Positions 1-6,139 are shown, numbered from the stretch's first letter. The stretch is DNA of 15,032 nt from an uncultured Ruminococcus sp. (GCA_947174625.1 CAMWJT010000008.1:1-15032); one strand, 5' to 3'. Translations and numbers: made by a program. The notes: a model not told the origin generated them from the letters alone.

Positions 1-2
1 AC

Positions 3-215
3 CAGGAAATCATTTTCAGAAAAGATTTGCCCAGAACAGTCCCCGCTCCGGACAGAAAAAGGCTGAGAAAAGAGGGTGCAATTTTCAGATCCGTTCTGGA
101 GCGTTCAGAAGGCTCAGGAAGAGGGATACGTTTTCAGGGTGTAGTTTTCCGGATGAACCGCACAGAACGTCGCTGTGAGCCTGTCAGACCCCTTAAAACG
201 GATTCTGGAAAGTGA
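3..215 (+). other. Open frame entering from the window edge, unrecognised
   Basis: A reading frame is open from the first bases to a TGA at 213-215 (about 70 residues, rich in Arg and Ser). It could be the tail of a gene starting outside the window, but the composition is not convincingly protein-like and I recognise no motif. It lies in the same frame as, and directly before, the decayed transposase tail that follows, so it may be part of the same wreckage. GC content here is visibly higher than in the following kilobase. It may well not be a gene. Confidence 0.15.
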
Positions 216-383
216 AAGTGGTCACGAAATGAACTGCATCATTTTGTTGTTCTGCCCAAACGTTGGATTGTTGAACGCTCTTTTGGCTGGCTTAAAAAAT
301 ATTGTCGGCTATGAAAAAATTGTGAACGCAAACTTTCTATTTCTTCCGTTGAAGCACGTCAAACATGTTTCTTGAATCAGTGA
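216..383 (+). pseudogene. C-terminal remnant of an IS5-type transposase
   Basis: Reading from 243 in frame gives a segment with the sequence VLPKRWIVERSFGWLKKY, the hallmark around the last acidic residue of the DDE domain in IS5-family (IS427/IS1031-like) transposases, where the RWxVERxFxWL motif carries the catalytic Glu. The frame is broken by a TGA at 312-314, resumes as KNCERKLSISSVEARQTCFLNQ and ends with TGA at 381-383. Another TGA at 213-215 lies just before it. No start, no other DDE residues and no terminal repeat can be identified, so only the last 50 or so codons of the gene survive. It is non-functional. The family assignment rests on the one motif, which is distinctive. Confidence 0.7.
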
Positions 384-441
384 TTGTGAATTAAATTTTT
401 GTCTTTGAAGAAATAAATTTCATTTTTTTTAAGTATTTTGC

Positions 442-470
442 TTGACATCCTTCAAATTTTATGCTATAAT
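442..470 (+). promoter_or_regulatory. Perfect sigma-A consensus promoter
   Basis: TTGACA at 442-447 and TATAAT at 465-470 are separated by exactly 17 bp, matching the housekeeping consensus at every position. The start of transcription would be near 477. The next reading frame begins at 642, leaving a leader of about 165 nt that contains a strong hairpin. It presumably belonged to the insertion sequence whose transposase follows, and may still drive read-through into the GTPase gene. Confidence 0.8.
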
Positions 471-494
471 AACAAAAGATAGTTCACTGTTCGC

Positions 495-540
495 TGCGAT
501 TCTGCTGGACGATTTTTTAAAAAATCTGGATATAGTCGCA
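495..540 (+). repeat. Palindrome and hairpin in the transposase leader
   Basis: GATTTTTTAAAAAATC at 511-526 is a perfect 16-bp palindrome, nested inside a further pair TGCGA (495-499) and TCGCA (536-540). In RNA this is a hairpin just downstream of the consensus promoter. It could be an attenuator limiting transposase expression or part of an element end. There is no U-run after the outer stem, so it is not a standard intrinsic terminator. Confidence 0.45.
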
Positions 541-641
541 AAAACAGGAATTATTTACTAAAATCATTAGATCTCCTCGGAAACCAAAGTTCCAAGAAAA
601 GACTTGACAAATGCCAGTATATCATAAAACAAGGTGATAAA

Positions 642-1140
642 ATGAATCATTACGAAAAAACACAGCAGTTACATGATAAAGATTTCAAGCAGATTATTGG
701 TGTAAAAAGAGAAACCTTTGCAGTAATGACTGAGGTGCTGAGAGCAGCTTATGCTGAGAAACATAAAAAAGGCGGAAGGAAAGCAAAATTGAGGTTAGAA
801 GAACAACTCCTGATGACATTGAAATATCTGCGGCAATCCATCACACAAAAGGAACTGGCATACGAATTTGAAGTCGGTGAAGCAACTATACATGACACCA
901 TCGTCTGGGTAGAAAATACATTGATCAAAAGCGGAAAGTTCAGACTTTCCGGAAAGAAAGCATTGCTGGAAGAAGAAACAATAGAAATTGTTCTTATGGA
1001 TGTAACGGAATGTCCGGCAAAACGTAACCAAAATTAAAGTATTCAAAATTCTGGCAAATAAATACTACAATCGCAGAAGTCGGCATTCTCTTCAATTAAA
1101 TCTTATTTGTGGTATGATTAATTTTGAATCCAAAAATTAG
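642..1140 (+). pseudogene. IS5-type transposase, N-terminal half, frameshifted and truncated
   Basis: The first frame (642-1037, 131 residues) has the layout of IS5/IS427-group N-terminal halves: a helical DNA-binding region with a TQKELAYEFEVGEATIHDTI helix-turn-helix near residues 67-86, ending in VLMDVTECP at 117-125. The Asp-Val-Thr-Glu of this last motif is the first catalytic DDE strand. Intact relatives continue with a basic stretch and then a KYY-(4 residues)-RHTL motif. Here the frame shifts at about 1025: the following motif reads KYYNRRSRHSLQ in the +1 frame, which stops with TAG at 1138-1140. Nothing of the remaining catalytic domain follows. Some IS5 members use programmed frameshifting, but the missing second half means this copy cannot make a transposase. 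It lies downstream of a consensus promoter with a good GGTGA ribosome site. Confidence 0.75.
1091..1118 (+). promoter_or_regulatory. Possible promoter for the HTH-GTPase gene
   Basis: TGGTATGAT (1110-1118) is an extended -10 element. A weak -35, TTCAAT at 1091-1096, sits 16 bp upstream. It lies inside the decayed transposase sequence about 80 bp before the GTPase start. Read-through from the promoter at 442 is an alternative. Confidence 0.3.
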
Positions 1141-1155
1141 TTTCTGAGGAGGTCT

Positions 1156-1179
1156 ATTGTACTATTGTAACATTGTAAT
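1156..1179 (+). repeat. Three tandem 8-bp repeats before the GTPase gene
   Basis: ATTGTACT, ATTGTAAC and ATTGTAAT follow each other without a gap. The last two are also bracketed by an ACTATT/AATAGT inverted pair (1161-1182). The block lies just upstream of the ribosome site of the GTPase gene, where an operator would be placed, and that protein carries its own N-terminal helix-turn-helix. Autoregulation is therefore possible but is an inference. Confidence 0.5.
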
Positions 1180-1198
1180 AGTGCAGAAAGGAACTTAT

Positions 1199-3064
1199 AT
1201 GAAAGAAAAAGAAAAACTTATCAAGGAGTTATACGAAAAACTGGTAACCCAGAAAGAAGCAGCTGAAATTTTAGGCGTATCACAATCAGCATTGTGCAAC
1301 ACAATTGCCAGAGATAATAATTTTCCTCAGCCTGTATCACATTCACTTTATAAAGTGAATGATATTGTTGCATACGGAATCAACAAAGGCAAACTTCCTG
1401 AAAACACATATGTAATTCCAGTTACACACAGTAAAGCAAAAACCATTATTTTGTGTGGTCGTGTCAGTGCCGGAAAAACTTTTATAAACTCATCATTCAT
1501 TGAGGATAAAGACTGTGTAAATTATCGGAAAATTATGTGCGGCAATACAGATACCACTTTCTGTACGGTGGAACATCAGGTTTGTTCCAAATTGCAAGGA
1601 GAGGCATTCTTGCGTTTCTACATAGATGTAGAAGGTCTGCAACCTAAAGAAGATAATGATAAGCAGTACATATTAGAAACTGCTAAAGTTATTAACGGAA
1701 CCAGAGTCGGACTGGATGACCAGGAAGCCACTGAAAAAATACGTCTTTTTAAGTGGATTGTAGATGAAATAAAAAAATATTTTACAGAAAAAGATGAAAA
1801 ACATATCACAAATAAAAATCAGTACAAATATGCAATTTATATATATTGCAGACCTAATAGAGAATGTATTGATATGATGAAACAGATGGGCGTAGAAAGG
1901 CTTGAAATAATTGATACGCCAGGTGTTTCTGATACTGTTGAATTTTCCAAAAATTTAAATGCAAAAGCCGATTTTTATCTTTTTACGCTAAGAGATGACA
2001 GTCAAAGCGAAGAAAAGAATAGTTTCAAAAGTCTGCTTGAAGCTGTGAAAGATTATATTTCCAATGGAAAGACGATTTTCTTATATCGTGCCACAGAACC
2101 TATCTATGATGAGGACGATTATAATGAATCTGCAAACAGTTCTAAATCAGCAGTTGCCAGATTTGATAATCTGTTTGAAGATTTAATCAAAAACTCTGTA
2201 ATAAGTACTGAAATTTCAATTTTCCACCCGACAGAACATTACTGCTTAATTCCTCCTATGAAAAAGGAAAAAGTGATTGAAATAGAAAAAATTTTCCGAA
2301 AAAAGTTGTTTCAAAGTATGCTTAATACATCGGAAGACGGTCATGAACTTGAAAACATTGCAGAAATCGCCCGAAATAATTCCGAAGCAATGAAGCTTAT
2401 AAAGAAGATTATTATAAATTGCCCTATTTACGATATTCCTACAAATGACAATTCTTCCAATGTAGATGTAATTGAGGCATATTGGAAAAAAGACCATGAA
2501 AGAGTGCTTACCGGCGACAGATACCGCATTTATTGGGATGTCAATTCATGCCACAATCGACTGAAATACAGTCTGAACAAACATTTTTTGAGCTATACTA
2601 TAGAAAATTACAAAGAAGAATGGCAACAGCAAATTATAAAAAATGTTTACAAAGTTATCATGAATGGTATTGACAAAGATTTCGGACTGGGTGTTGGCAT
2701 TCACCCATTTGAAGGCAAAGAAATAACAATGTGGGCATCTGAATCAGTTATCGCTGATGTTTTAGTAGATTTAGCAGACAATAATCAGCTCAACCGTCAT
2801 TCCTACATTGAGAGTCTGAAAAATAAACTCTGTATCAGCAGCAGCACATGGAATTATGTGTATTGCAAGCAAGATTTTGCTGAAAGTTTACAAAAACTTC
2901 GTCTGATTAATGATTATCTCATAAAAATTCATGTATACGATGAAGAGCAGTTGATAGGAATACGGTATGTTGAGGGGCTGGCAATTTATGCTAAATACCG
3001 TATATTAGAGAGTGCCGGTTTTAAAGATGATGAAATCGCCAATATTTTTAACAATATTTACTAA
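1199..3064 (+). CDS. HTH-containing dynamin/septin-like GTPase, unknown function
   Basis: A 621-residue protein. The chosen ATG at 1199 has an AGAAAGGA site 6 bp upstream; an upstream in-frame TTG at 1157 would sit only 4 bp from an AGGAGG and is less likely. Residues 16-38 form a helix-turn-helix (TQKEAAEILGVSQSALCNTI), of the kind that recognises DNA. From residue 82 a GTPase domain begins: Walker A/G1 GRVSAGKT at 87-94, a Thr-rich switch I (TDTTFCTVE, 117-125) and G3 DTPG at 239-242 following a hydrophobic strand. The usual G4 (N/TKxD) is replaced by YRATEP around 296-301, so guanine specificity is uncertain. The spacing of about 145 residues between G1 and G3 is far longer than in Ras-like GTPases and suggests a large insertion, as in dynamin-related or septin-like proteins. 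The rest (about 320-621) is mostly helical and charged, with no membrane segment. It stands alone between transposon debris and toxin-antitoxin loci. A role in phage defence is plausible by analogy with other dynamin-like bacterial proteins, but unproven. Confidence 0.75.
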   Translation: MKEKEKLIKELYEKLVTQKEAAEILGVSQSALCNTIARDNNFPQPVSHSLYKVNDIVAYGINKGKLPENTYVIPVTHSKAKTIILCGRVSAGKTFINSSFIEDKDCVNYRKIMCGNTDTTFCTVEHQVCSKLQGEAFLRFYIDVEGLQPKEDNDKQYILETAKVINGTRVGLDDQEATEKIRLFKWIVDEIKKYFTEKDEKHITNKNQYKYAIYIYCRPNRECIDMMKQMGVERLEIIDTPGVSDTVEFSKNLNAKADFYLFTLRDDSQSEEKNSFKSLLEAVKDYISNGKTIFLYRATEPIYDEDDYNESANSSKSAVARFDNLFEDLIKNSVISTEISIFHPTEHYCLIPPMKKEKVIEIEKIFRKKLFQSMLNTSEDGHELENIAEIARNNSEAMKLIKKIIINCPIYDIPTNDNSSNVDVIEAYWKKDHERVLTGDRYRIYWDVNSCHNRLKYSLNKHFLSYTIENYKEEWQQQIIKNVYKVIMNGIDKDFGLGVGIHPFEGKEITMWASESVIADVLVDLADNNQLNRHSYIESLKNKLCISSSTWNYVYCKQDFAESLQKLRLINDYLIKIHVYDEEQLIGIRYVEGLAIYAKYRILESAGFKDDEIANIFNNIY

Positions 3065-3085
3065 TTATAAGAAGCACTGTATAAT
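3057..3085 (+). promoter_or_regulatory. Probable promoter of the HigBA-like locus
   Basis: TTTACT (3057-3062) and TATAAT (3080-3085) are 17 bp apart. The -35 overlaps the last codons of the GTPase gene. It is followed by an AGGAG ribosome site at 3114-3118 and the toxin remnant's ATG at 3125. Confidence 0.55.
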
Positions 3086-3124
3086 AAATATAGGATATAA
3101 ACTATATTTAAACAGGAGTAATCA

Positions 3125-3200
3125 ATGGCAAAATTTGAGATCGTATAAAGAATACAGAACAGACTATTTGCAGAAAAAGGAGCAGGAAAAAAATGGATGA
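3125..3200 (+). pseudogene. HigB-like toxin remnant with an internal deletion
   Basis: An ATG with a good AGGAG site (spacing 6) starts MAKFEIV and stops at once with TAA (3146-3148). MAKFEIV is the typical first beta strand of HigB/Gp49-like RelE-superfamily toxins. In the next frame over, the sequence YKEYRTDYLQKKEQEKNG runs to a TGA at 3198-3200, which resembles the basic C-terminal helix of such toxins, and it overlaps the antitoxin start exactly as expected for a higBA operon. The roughly 80-90 codons that should lie between are missing, and the junction around 3139-3148 changes frame. I infer an internal deletion that removed the catalytic core, leaving the promoter, the ribosome site and translational coupling to the antitoxin. 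No active toxin can be made. Confidence 0.6.
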
Positions 3201-3471
3201 ATTTGATATTTTGCTGAAGGAACAGTTGCAGGACAAGGCATTTCGTAAAGAGTATGATGCTATGAAACCGGAATTTGTCATTATTCAGGCTATGATGGAT
3301 GCAAAAAAAAAAGCAGGGCTTACTCAGAAAGAATTGTCAAATCGTACAGGAATTGCACAAGGAGACATCAGCAAACTTGAAAACGGCAACGGTAATCCAT
3401 CCATCAAAACATTACAGAAACTTGCGGAAGCAATGAATATGACACTGAAACTGGAATTTATACCAAAATAG
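3193..3471 (+). CDS. HigA-like XRE-family antitoxin
   Basis: A 92-residue cytoplasmic DNA-binding protein. After a helical N-terminal arm (1-30) comes a Cro/CI-type helix-turn-helix at about 40-75, with LTQKELSNRTGIAQGDISKLENGNGNPSIKTLQKLAEAM matching the XRE pattern through to the conserved PS-x-xTL helix. It ends in a short strand (MTLKLEFIPK), as usual for HigA antitoxins that follow a Gp49-like HigB. The ATG at 3193 overlaps the end of the toxin remnant, which is the standard reversed toxin-first order. Such antitoxins neutralise an mRNA-cleaving ribosome-dependent toxin and repress their own promoter. Here the partner is deleted, so the protein is probably a stand-alone repressor or a decoy against homologous toxins elsewhere. 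The gene is intact and is followed by a good terminator. Confidence 0.85.
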   Translation: MDEFDILLKEQLQDKAFRKEYDAMKPEFVIIQAMMDAKKKAGLTQKELSNRTGIAQGDISKLENGNGNPSIKTLQKLAEAMNMTLKLEFIPK

Positions 3472-3478
3472 TAAATAT

Positions 3479-3520
3479 GAGCAGGATGAAACATCATGTT
3501 TTTACCTGCTCCATTTTTTT
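3479..3520 (+). terminator. Intrinsic terminator after the HigA-like gene
   Basis: GAGCAGG (3479-3485) pairs with CCTGCTC (3505-3511), with an inner AAACAT/ATGTTT stem. It is followed by CATTTTTTTATTT. This closes the first toxin-antitoxin transcript 8 bp after the stop codon. Confidence 0.85.
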
Positions 3521-3568
3521 ATTTCGTAAATTTATTTTCTTATAGCAGTTAATTTATCAGTTTTACTA

Positions 3569-3597
3569 TTGACTTTTTGGCTGCGATGGTGTATACT
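3569..3597 (+). promoter_or_regulatory. Promoter of the Phd/RelE-like locus
   Basis: TTGACT (3569-3574) and TATACT (3592-3597) have a 17-bp spacer. Transcription would begin near 3603, so the GGAGGTGG ribosome site (3604-3611) lies at the very 5' end of the message. The leader before the ATG at 3617 is only about a dozen bases. Confidence 0.8.
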
Positions 3598-3616
3598 ATA
3601 AGTGGAGGTGGATGTT

Positions 3617-3937
3617 ATGAACATTATTGCAGCTATTGAAAATACAATCCCTATTTCTCAGTTCAATCGAGGATTGGCAGGAAAGATCTTTGCTGATGTC
3701 CGTCAAAACGGTGCAAAAGTTGTCATGAAAAATAATGCGCCTGAATGTGTGTTACTTTCTCCGCAGGAGTATATCCGCATCATGGATGCACTCAATGATG
3801 CAAAACTGCTTTTGATTGCATCAGAACGTATGGAGCATTATGATTCTGACATGGTGATTCCTGCTGAAGAAGTACAGAAAAATCTCGGAATTAGTGATGA
3901 AGATCTTTCAGATTTTAAAGAGGTAGAATTTGAATGA
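3617..3937 (+). CDS. Phd/YefM-type antitoxin
   Basis: 106 residues from the ATG at 3617, which has a GGAGGTGG site in front; a GTG at 3602 in frame is the ribosome site region itself and is rejected. Residues 10-52 match the Phd/YefM fold: IPISQFNRG, then GKIFADVRQNGAKVVMKNNAPECVLLSPQEYIRIMD, the DNA-binding and dimerising half. The acidic tail (EEVQKNLGISDEDLSDFKEVEFE) is the part that usually wraps the toxin. It heads a two-gene operon and its stop overlaps the toxin start by 4 bases (ATGA at 3934-3937). The protein should bind DNA near its own promoter. It appears intact, while the downstream toxin is frameshifted. Confidence 0.88.
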   Translation: MNIIAAIENTIPISQFNRGLAGKIFADVRQNGAKVVMKNNAPECVLLSPQEYIRIMDALNDAKLLLIASERMEHYDSDMVIPAEEVQKNLGISDEDLSDFKEVEFE

Positions 3938-4262
3938 ACTGGACTGTAACATATCTGCGGAAGCAGAAAAAGACTTGAAAGCACTTGATGGCAGTCAGCG
4001 TATTCTGATTTTGAAAGCCATCAAAAAAGTACAGCAAAATCCTTTATCACAGGCAGAAGGCGGATATGGCAAACCTCTTGGAAATAAGAACGGTAACGAT
4101 TTGCATGGTTTTCTGAAAGTAAAGCTGAAATCTGCCGGATTGCGTATCGTATATAAAACTGTAAAAGTAGACGATAGGATGTTAGTCATTGTGATTGGTG
4201 CAAGGGCTGATGACGAAGTGTATGGCATTGCCCAAAAACGCATACAGCAGCATAATCTTTGA
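3934..4262 (+). pseudogene. RelE/ParE-family toxin, frameshifted near the 5' end
   Basis: The natural ATG at 3934 overlaps the antitoxin stop (ATGA) and starts MNWTVTYL, the expected first strand of this RelE branch, but this frame ends at a TGA at 3976-3978. The rest of the toxin continues in the adjoining frame: EAEKDLKALDGSQRILILKAIKKV, then GGYGKPLGNKNG-DLHGFLKVKLKSAGLRIVYK and VIGARADDEVYGIAQKRI, all typical of intact RelE/ParE toxins. Adding one base around 3957-3958 would join them as MNWTVTYL-P-EAEKDL, so I infer a one-base deletion. A TTG at 3930 could start the second frame, but it would replace the first strand with MNELDCNIS and lacks good support. Intact homologues cleave mRNA at the ribosome. 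This copy is probably inactive unless the shift is a sequencing error. Confidence 0.75.
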
Positions 4263-4275
4263 TAGTTTACGCAAG

Positions 4276-4333
4276 GTGACATCCTCCCCCGCCTATGCCT
4301 GATAGTATAGAGGCGGGGGCTTCCTGTTTAACC
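4276..4333 (-). mobile_element. Orphan right end of an IS200/IS605-type element
   Basis: Read on the minus strand, the DNA begins with codons for VKQEA, a sequence often seen at the extreme C terminus of TnpB in this family, then forms a GC-rich hairpin (CCCCCGCCT at 4286-4294 with AGGCGGGGG at 4311-4319) and ends in GGATGTCAC. This is the usual composition of an IS605-group right end, where single-strand hairpins are recognised by the Y1 transposase and where the TnpB guide-RNA scaffold lies. No tnpA or further tnpB sequence is present, because the response-regulator region follows directly. It lies 13 bp after the toxin stop. It may double as a transcription barrier, but there is no U-run. 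Confidence 0.6.
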
Positions 4334-4367
4334 AATCTGATACGCTGTGATTTGCTGATAGTATTCC

Positions 4368-4396
4368 TTGCATTTTCTGAAAAATTGTGGTATAAT
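4368..4396 (+). promoter_or_regulatory. Promoter of the two-component operon
   Basis: TTGCAT (4368-4373), a 17-bp spacer and TATAAT (4391-4396) preceded by TGG, giving an extended -10. The predicted start is near 4403, directly before the GAGGTGAAA ribosome site at 4403-4411, so the leader is very short. Confidence 0.75.
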
Positions 4397-4414
4397 GCTC
4401 TTGAGGTGAAAGCT

Positions 4415-5086
4415 GTGTACCGGATATTGATTGTAGAAGATGATGCTGTGATTGCTTCTCTTATGCGCACACATCTGGAAAAATGGGGGTATATTGTGAG
4501 ATGCGCAGAAAAATTTCACGATATTCTCGGCGAATTTACAGAATTTGATCCGCATATTGTCCTGATGGACATTAAACTGCCATTTTATAACGGCTACCAC
4601 TGGTGTACGGAGATCCGGAAAATCTCGGAAATTCCTGTTATTTTTATTTCTTCTGCTTCGGATAACATGAATATTGTCATGGCAATGCACATGGGCGGTG
4701 ATGATTTTATTGCCAAGCCGATGGATCTGGATGTCTTAACGGCGAAAATTCAGGCAATGCTCCGGCGGACTTACGACATGGGCAGTAAAATCCCGGTTCT
4801 GGAACATCGTGGCGCAGTCCTGAATCTGCATGACACAACACTTGTCTATCAGGGGAAGACTCTGGAACTGACAAAGAATGATTTCCGGATTTTGCAGACG
4901 CTCATGGAGAACAAGGGGAAAATTGTCAGTCGGGACACGCTCATGAACAAGCTCTGGCAGATGGATGATTATGTAGAAGAGAATACGCTTACTGTGAATA
5001 TCACAAGACTAAGGAAAAAACTGGATTCTGTCGGTTTGCAGGATTTTATTCAGACAAAAATTGGTCTTGGGTATGTGATTGCATGA
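4415..5086 (+). CDS. bceR-like: OmpR-family response regulator, BceR-like
   Basis: 223 residues. The start is the GTG at 4415, a few bases after GAGGTGAAA and at the beginning of the receiver domain; an upstream open frame without start signals is not used. The receiver domain (1-115) has the acidic pair D9/D10, phosphoacceptor D52 in VLMDIKLP and K101 in the FIAKP motif. The winged-helix DNA-binding domain (about 130-222) has ELTKNDFRILQTLMENKGKIVSRDTL and VNITRLRKKL, typical of OmpR/BceR regulators. It overlaps the kinase gene by 4 bases (ATGA). Its partner and the following BceAB-like transporter indicate a peptide-antibiotic response. It most likely activates the transporter promoter at about 6171. 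Confidence 0.92.
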   Translation: MYRILIVEDDAVIASLMRTHLEKWGYIVRCAEKFHDILGEFTEFDPHIVLMDIKLPFYNGYHWCTEIRKISEIPVIFISSASDNMNIVMAMHMGGDDFIAKPMDLDVLTAKIQAMLRRTYDMGSKIPVLEHRGAVLNLHDTTLVYQGKTLELTKNDFRILQTLMENKGKIVSRDTLMNKLWQMDDYVEENTLTVNITRLRKKLDSVGLQDFIQTKIGLGYVIA

Positions 5087-6081
5087 TGATAAGATTATTT
5101 TTGCAGTATCTCAAAAAATACAGGATGGATTTCGTTTTTCTTGTGCTGAGTTCGCTTGTATTCGTTGCGGTATTCGCATTATACAAACTGGAAATTGAAG
5201 CTGTTTTTTACGCATTCTTGATCTGTACGGCTGTCGGGATTGTCTGCATTCTGATGAATTTCCTGAAATTCCGAAAACAGCACCAGTTATTGCGGAAAAT
5301 TTATGATACATTACCGCTTATGCTCATCACAGAGGAGATGCCAGAGCCGGACACGCTCACGGAACGGGATTTACTTGACATCATTCTGAAATTAGCAGAT
5401 AGCAATCAGCATAATCTCAATACCATGCGTAATCTGCAAAAAGACAACATGGAGTATTTTACGGTCTGGGTGCATCAGATCAAGACACCGATTTCTGCCA
5501 TGCAGATGATCTTACAGGATGAGGACACAGAACGCAGCCGGGAACTTTCTGCCGAATTATTCCGAATTGAACAGTATGCAGAAATGGCACTGCATTTTAT
5601 CAGGCTTGATAGTAATTCCAATGATTTTGTGATCCGGCGTTATGATCTGGATCAAATTATCAGGAAAGCAGTCCGGCGCTATGCGCCGTTGCTGATCCGA
5701 CGGAAAATCCGTCTTGTCTATACTCCGGTCAATGTACAAGTGCTGACAGATGAGAAATGGCTCTTGTTTGTTGTGGAACAATTTTTGTCCAATGCTGTGA
5801 AGTACACCTATTCCGGGACGGTGGAAATCCGTTATTATGATGAAATGCTGTCAGTTTCTGATACCGGAATCGGGATTCCTGCGGAGGATCTGCCGAGAAT
5901 TTTTGAAAAAGGCTATACAGGACTCAGCGGACGGATCAACCAGAAATCAACCGGACTTGGATTATATCTCTGCAAGAAAGTCTGTGATAAACTCGGACAT
6001 CGGATTTTTGTCACATCACAACCGGGAAAGGGTTCTGTATTTTTCGTGGATCTGAAAACGGAAGATATTGGGATAGAATAA
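5083..6081 (+). CDS. bceS-like: Intramembrane-sensing histidine kinase, BceS-like
   Basis: 332 residues. Two transmembrane helices (about 15-34 and 39-60) are joined by only a few residues, so there is no extracellular sensing domain. This is the signature of BceS-type kinases, which read the state of their ABC transporter. The DHp region has H131 in FTVWVHQIKTPISAM. The ATPase domain has N237 in the N box (EQFLSNAVKYT), the G1 box DTGIG at 260-264 and the G2 box TGLGL at 290-294, all intact. The reaction is ATP-dependent autophosphorylation of H131 and transfer to D52 of the upstream regulator. It is translationally coupled to that gene. Membrane-located, with its catalytic part in the cytoplasm. 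Confidence 0.92.
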   Translation: MMIRLFLQYLKKYRMDFVFLVLSSLVFVAVFALYKLEIEAVFYAFLICTAVGIVCILMNFLKFRKQHQLLRKIYDTLPLMLITEEMPEPDTLTERDLLDIILKLADSNQHNLNTMRNLQKDNMEYFTVWVHQIKTPISAMQMILQDEDTERSRELSAELFRIEQYAEMALHFIRLDSNSNDFVIRRYDLDQIIRKAVRRYAPLLIRRKIRLVYTPVNVQVLTDEKWLLFVVEQFLSNAVKYTYSGTVEIRYYDEMLSVSDTGIGIPAEDLPRIFEKGYTGLSGRINQKSTGLGLYLCKKVCDKLGHRIFVTSQPGKGSVFFVDLKTEDIGIE

Positions 6082-6102
6082 TTTTTAAAATTAATCATGA
6101 TA

Positions 6103-6139
6103 TTACAAAAATGTCACATCAAAAAGCCGGATTGTCACA
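6103..6139 (+). promoter_or_regulatory. BceR-like binding site and repeat
   Basis: TTACA-AAAA-TGTCA (6103-6116) fits the inverted-repeat form TNACA-N4-TGTAA known for BceR-type regulators, with one mismatch in the right arm. A second TGTCACA copy (6133-6139) lies exactly 21 bp, two helical turns, after the first (6112-6118). The site is upstream of the ABC operon promoter, as expected for activation. Confidence 0.6.

Noticed and set aside
604..632. Second TTGACA at 604-609 as a promoter
   Set aside because: No -10-like hexamer occurs at a suitable distance downstream.
1156..1179. CRISPR-like repeat array
   Set aside because: The units are 8 bp with no spacers. No array with spacers was seen anywhere in the window.
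1157..1198. Upstream TTG start adding 14 residues to the GTPase
   Set aside because: It lies only 4 bp from an AGGAGG, adds a non-helical MYYCNIV segment composed of the tandem repeats, and the ATG at 1199 has a proper ribosome site.
3930..4262. Intact RelE-like toxin starting at TTG 3930
   Set aside because: The family's first strand is encoded from the ATG at 3934 in another frame, and the TTG frame replaces it with unrelated residues.
4286..4319. Intrinsic terminator for the second toxin-antitoxin operon
   Set aside because: The stem is strong but no U-run follows, and its context matches an IS605 end better.
4295..4414. N-terminal extension of the response regulator from ATG 4295
   Set aside because: The extra 40 residues would be translated from the IS605 end and the promoter itself. 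The GTG at 4415 follows a ribosome site and starts the receiver fold.
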